Positions 63,441 to 64,000 of a stretch of DNA of 64,000 bases are shown piece by piece. Each line of letters begins with the position of its first letter. The first letter of the stretch is position 1. This DNA comes from Dongshaea marina (GTDB taxonomy: Bacteria > Pseudomonadota > Gammaproteobacteria > Enterobacterales > Aeromonadaceae), in assembly GCF_003072645.1 (NCBI RefSeq), contig NZ_CP028897.1:1811658-1875657 (forward strand), in the 5' to 3' direction. Under the pieces are notes generated by a model, which saw only the letters and a list, made by a program, of their open reading frames with translations, searched no databases and had not been told where the DNA came from. Made by a program: the position numbers and the translations under genes.

Positions 63441-64000
63441 TTAGCTCAGGGTCCGTTTAAGTCCGGTCTGATCGATCACCTTGGCGGAGATCTCCTCGAC
63501 CGAGTGGTCGGAGGTGTTGATGTAGGGGATCGCCTCCAGGCGGAACAACTGCTCGACCCGCTCGACCTCCCTTTGGCACTGCTCCAGTGAGGCATACTGG
63601 CTGTTGGCGCGGCGCTGGCTGCGGATCTCGTGCAGTCGGCGAGGATCGATCGTCAACCCAAACAGCTTATGGCGATTCTGTTTGAGTGGATGGGTTAACT
63701 CCAGCTGATCCATATCCTGATCGATAAAGGGGTAGTTGGCGGCCCGGATCCCAAATTGCAGCGCCATGTAAAGGCTGGTCGGTGTTTTGCCACAACGGGA
63801 TACGCCAAGCAGGATGATCTGCGCTTCGTCATACTCCCTGGTTGAGATCCCATCATCGTTGTCCAGGGCATAGTTCACCGCATCGATTCGCTGATCATAG
63901 AGGCGGCGGTTATCCAGGCCATGGGTCTTATGCAGCCGGGGCTGGGCCTTGAGTCCCAGCTGCTTCTCTATGGGAGAGACAAAGTTATTCAAAAAGTCAT
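63441..64000 (-). CDS. ppsR: Phosphoenolpyruvate synthase regulatory protein PpsR (C-terminal part)
   Basis: The reading frame runs past base 64000, so the N-terminus is outside. The visible part has [16 protein letters not shown], then [20 protein letters not shown] and [17 protein letters not shown], the ADP-dependent kinase/phosphorylase P-loop of the DUF299 family. PpsR phosphorylates and reactivates PEP synthase in response to ADP and pyruvate. The annotated start TTG at 63992 is only an artefact of the window edge. Confidence 0.9.
   Translation of the reverse strand, partial: DFLNNFVSPIEKQLGLKAQPRLHKTHGLDNRRLYDQRIDAVNYALDNDDGISTREYDEAQIILLGVSRCGKTPTSLYMALQFGIRAANYPFIDQDMDQLELTHPLKQNRHKLFGLTIDPRRLHEIRSQRRANSQYASLEQCQREVERVEQLFRLEAIPYINTSDHSVEEISAKVIDQTGLKRTLS

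Noticed and set aside
1-64000. CRISPR arrays, tRNA/rRNA genes, insertion sequences
   Set aside because: No regularly spaced repeats, cloverleaf-like or rRNA-like stretches, transposases or terminal inverted repeats were seen.

Overview
The window is chromosomal DNA from a gammaproteobacterium, probably marine or brackish. The evidence is a YfcG-type glutathione transferase, SbcC, PpsR, an AroF/G/H-type DAHP synthase, NhaD and NhaC antiporters, proteobacterial lysine riboswitches and a complete-looking T6SS core. The exact genus cannot be read from the sequence; relatives of Aeromonadales, Vibrionales or Alteromonadales fit best.

Layout. 1-22.5 kb is ordinary chromosome: the C-terminal part of sbcC, a GST, an ArsB/NhaD-type transporter, a DOMON lipoprotein and an NTN-hydrolase. 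Next come LysP and an NhaC-type transporter, each behind its own lysine riboswitch (minus strand), then NhaD, a second NhaC paralogue without riboswitch, an MFS carrier, a methyltransferase, a chemotaxis receptor and several small conserved genes. 22.8-57.9 kb is a type VI secretion island. 58.3-64 kb returns to housekeeping genes: btuCD, DAHP synthase, a periplasmic binding protein, a putative HExxH metalloprotease and ppsR (cut by the window end).

The T6SS island has a tssBC-hcp-tssEFGH-vgrG operon and a second operon that runs from a DUF2169/pentapeptide-repeat gene through pentapeptide, DUF3540 and PAAR-like genes into tssJKLM and a small membrane protein, ending at a strong terminator. 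A second, more AT-rich DUF2169/pentapeptide/PAAR-like module lies just upstream. No tssA, FHA, kinase/phosphatase or sigma-54 activator gene is present, and no recognisable toxin domain. Dispersed through the island are four paralogous genes of a family I do not recognise (here family X, 322-338 aa). Each has an N-terminal Ig-like beta domain, a conserved core and a C-terminal coiled coil.

The most striking finding is a shared promoter of four copies. It drives the tss operon, two family X genes and the second DUF2169-tssJKLM operon. Each copy has a perfect 12-bp palindrome (GGGAACGTTCCC) and a TGTGA-N6-TAACT-like site. A TATCAT-like -10 element starts exactly 42 bases after the palindrome in all four, placing the two sites at about -59.5 and -41.5. 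This ties family X to the T6SS as a co-regulated set, possibly its cargo.

Quality caveat: twelve reading-frame breaks in seven genes (sbcC, the ArsB-like transporter, the NTN-hydrolase, nhaD, the second DUF2169 gene, its pentapeptide partner and tssJ) are each repaired by adding one base to a G or C run. This pattern points to homopolymer under-calling in the assembly rather than true gene decay, so these genes are annotated as CDS with the break noted.
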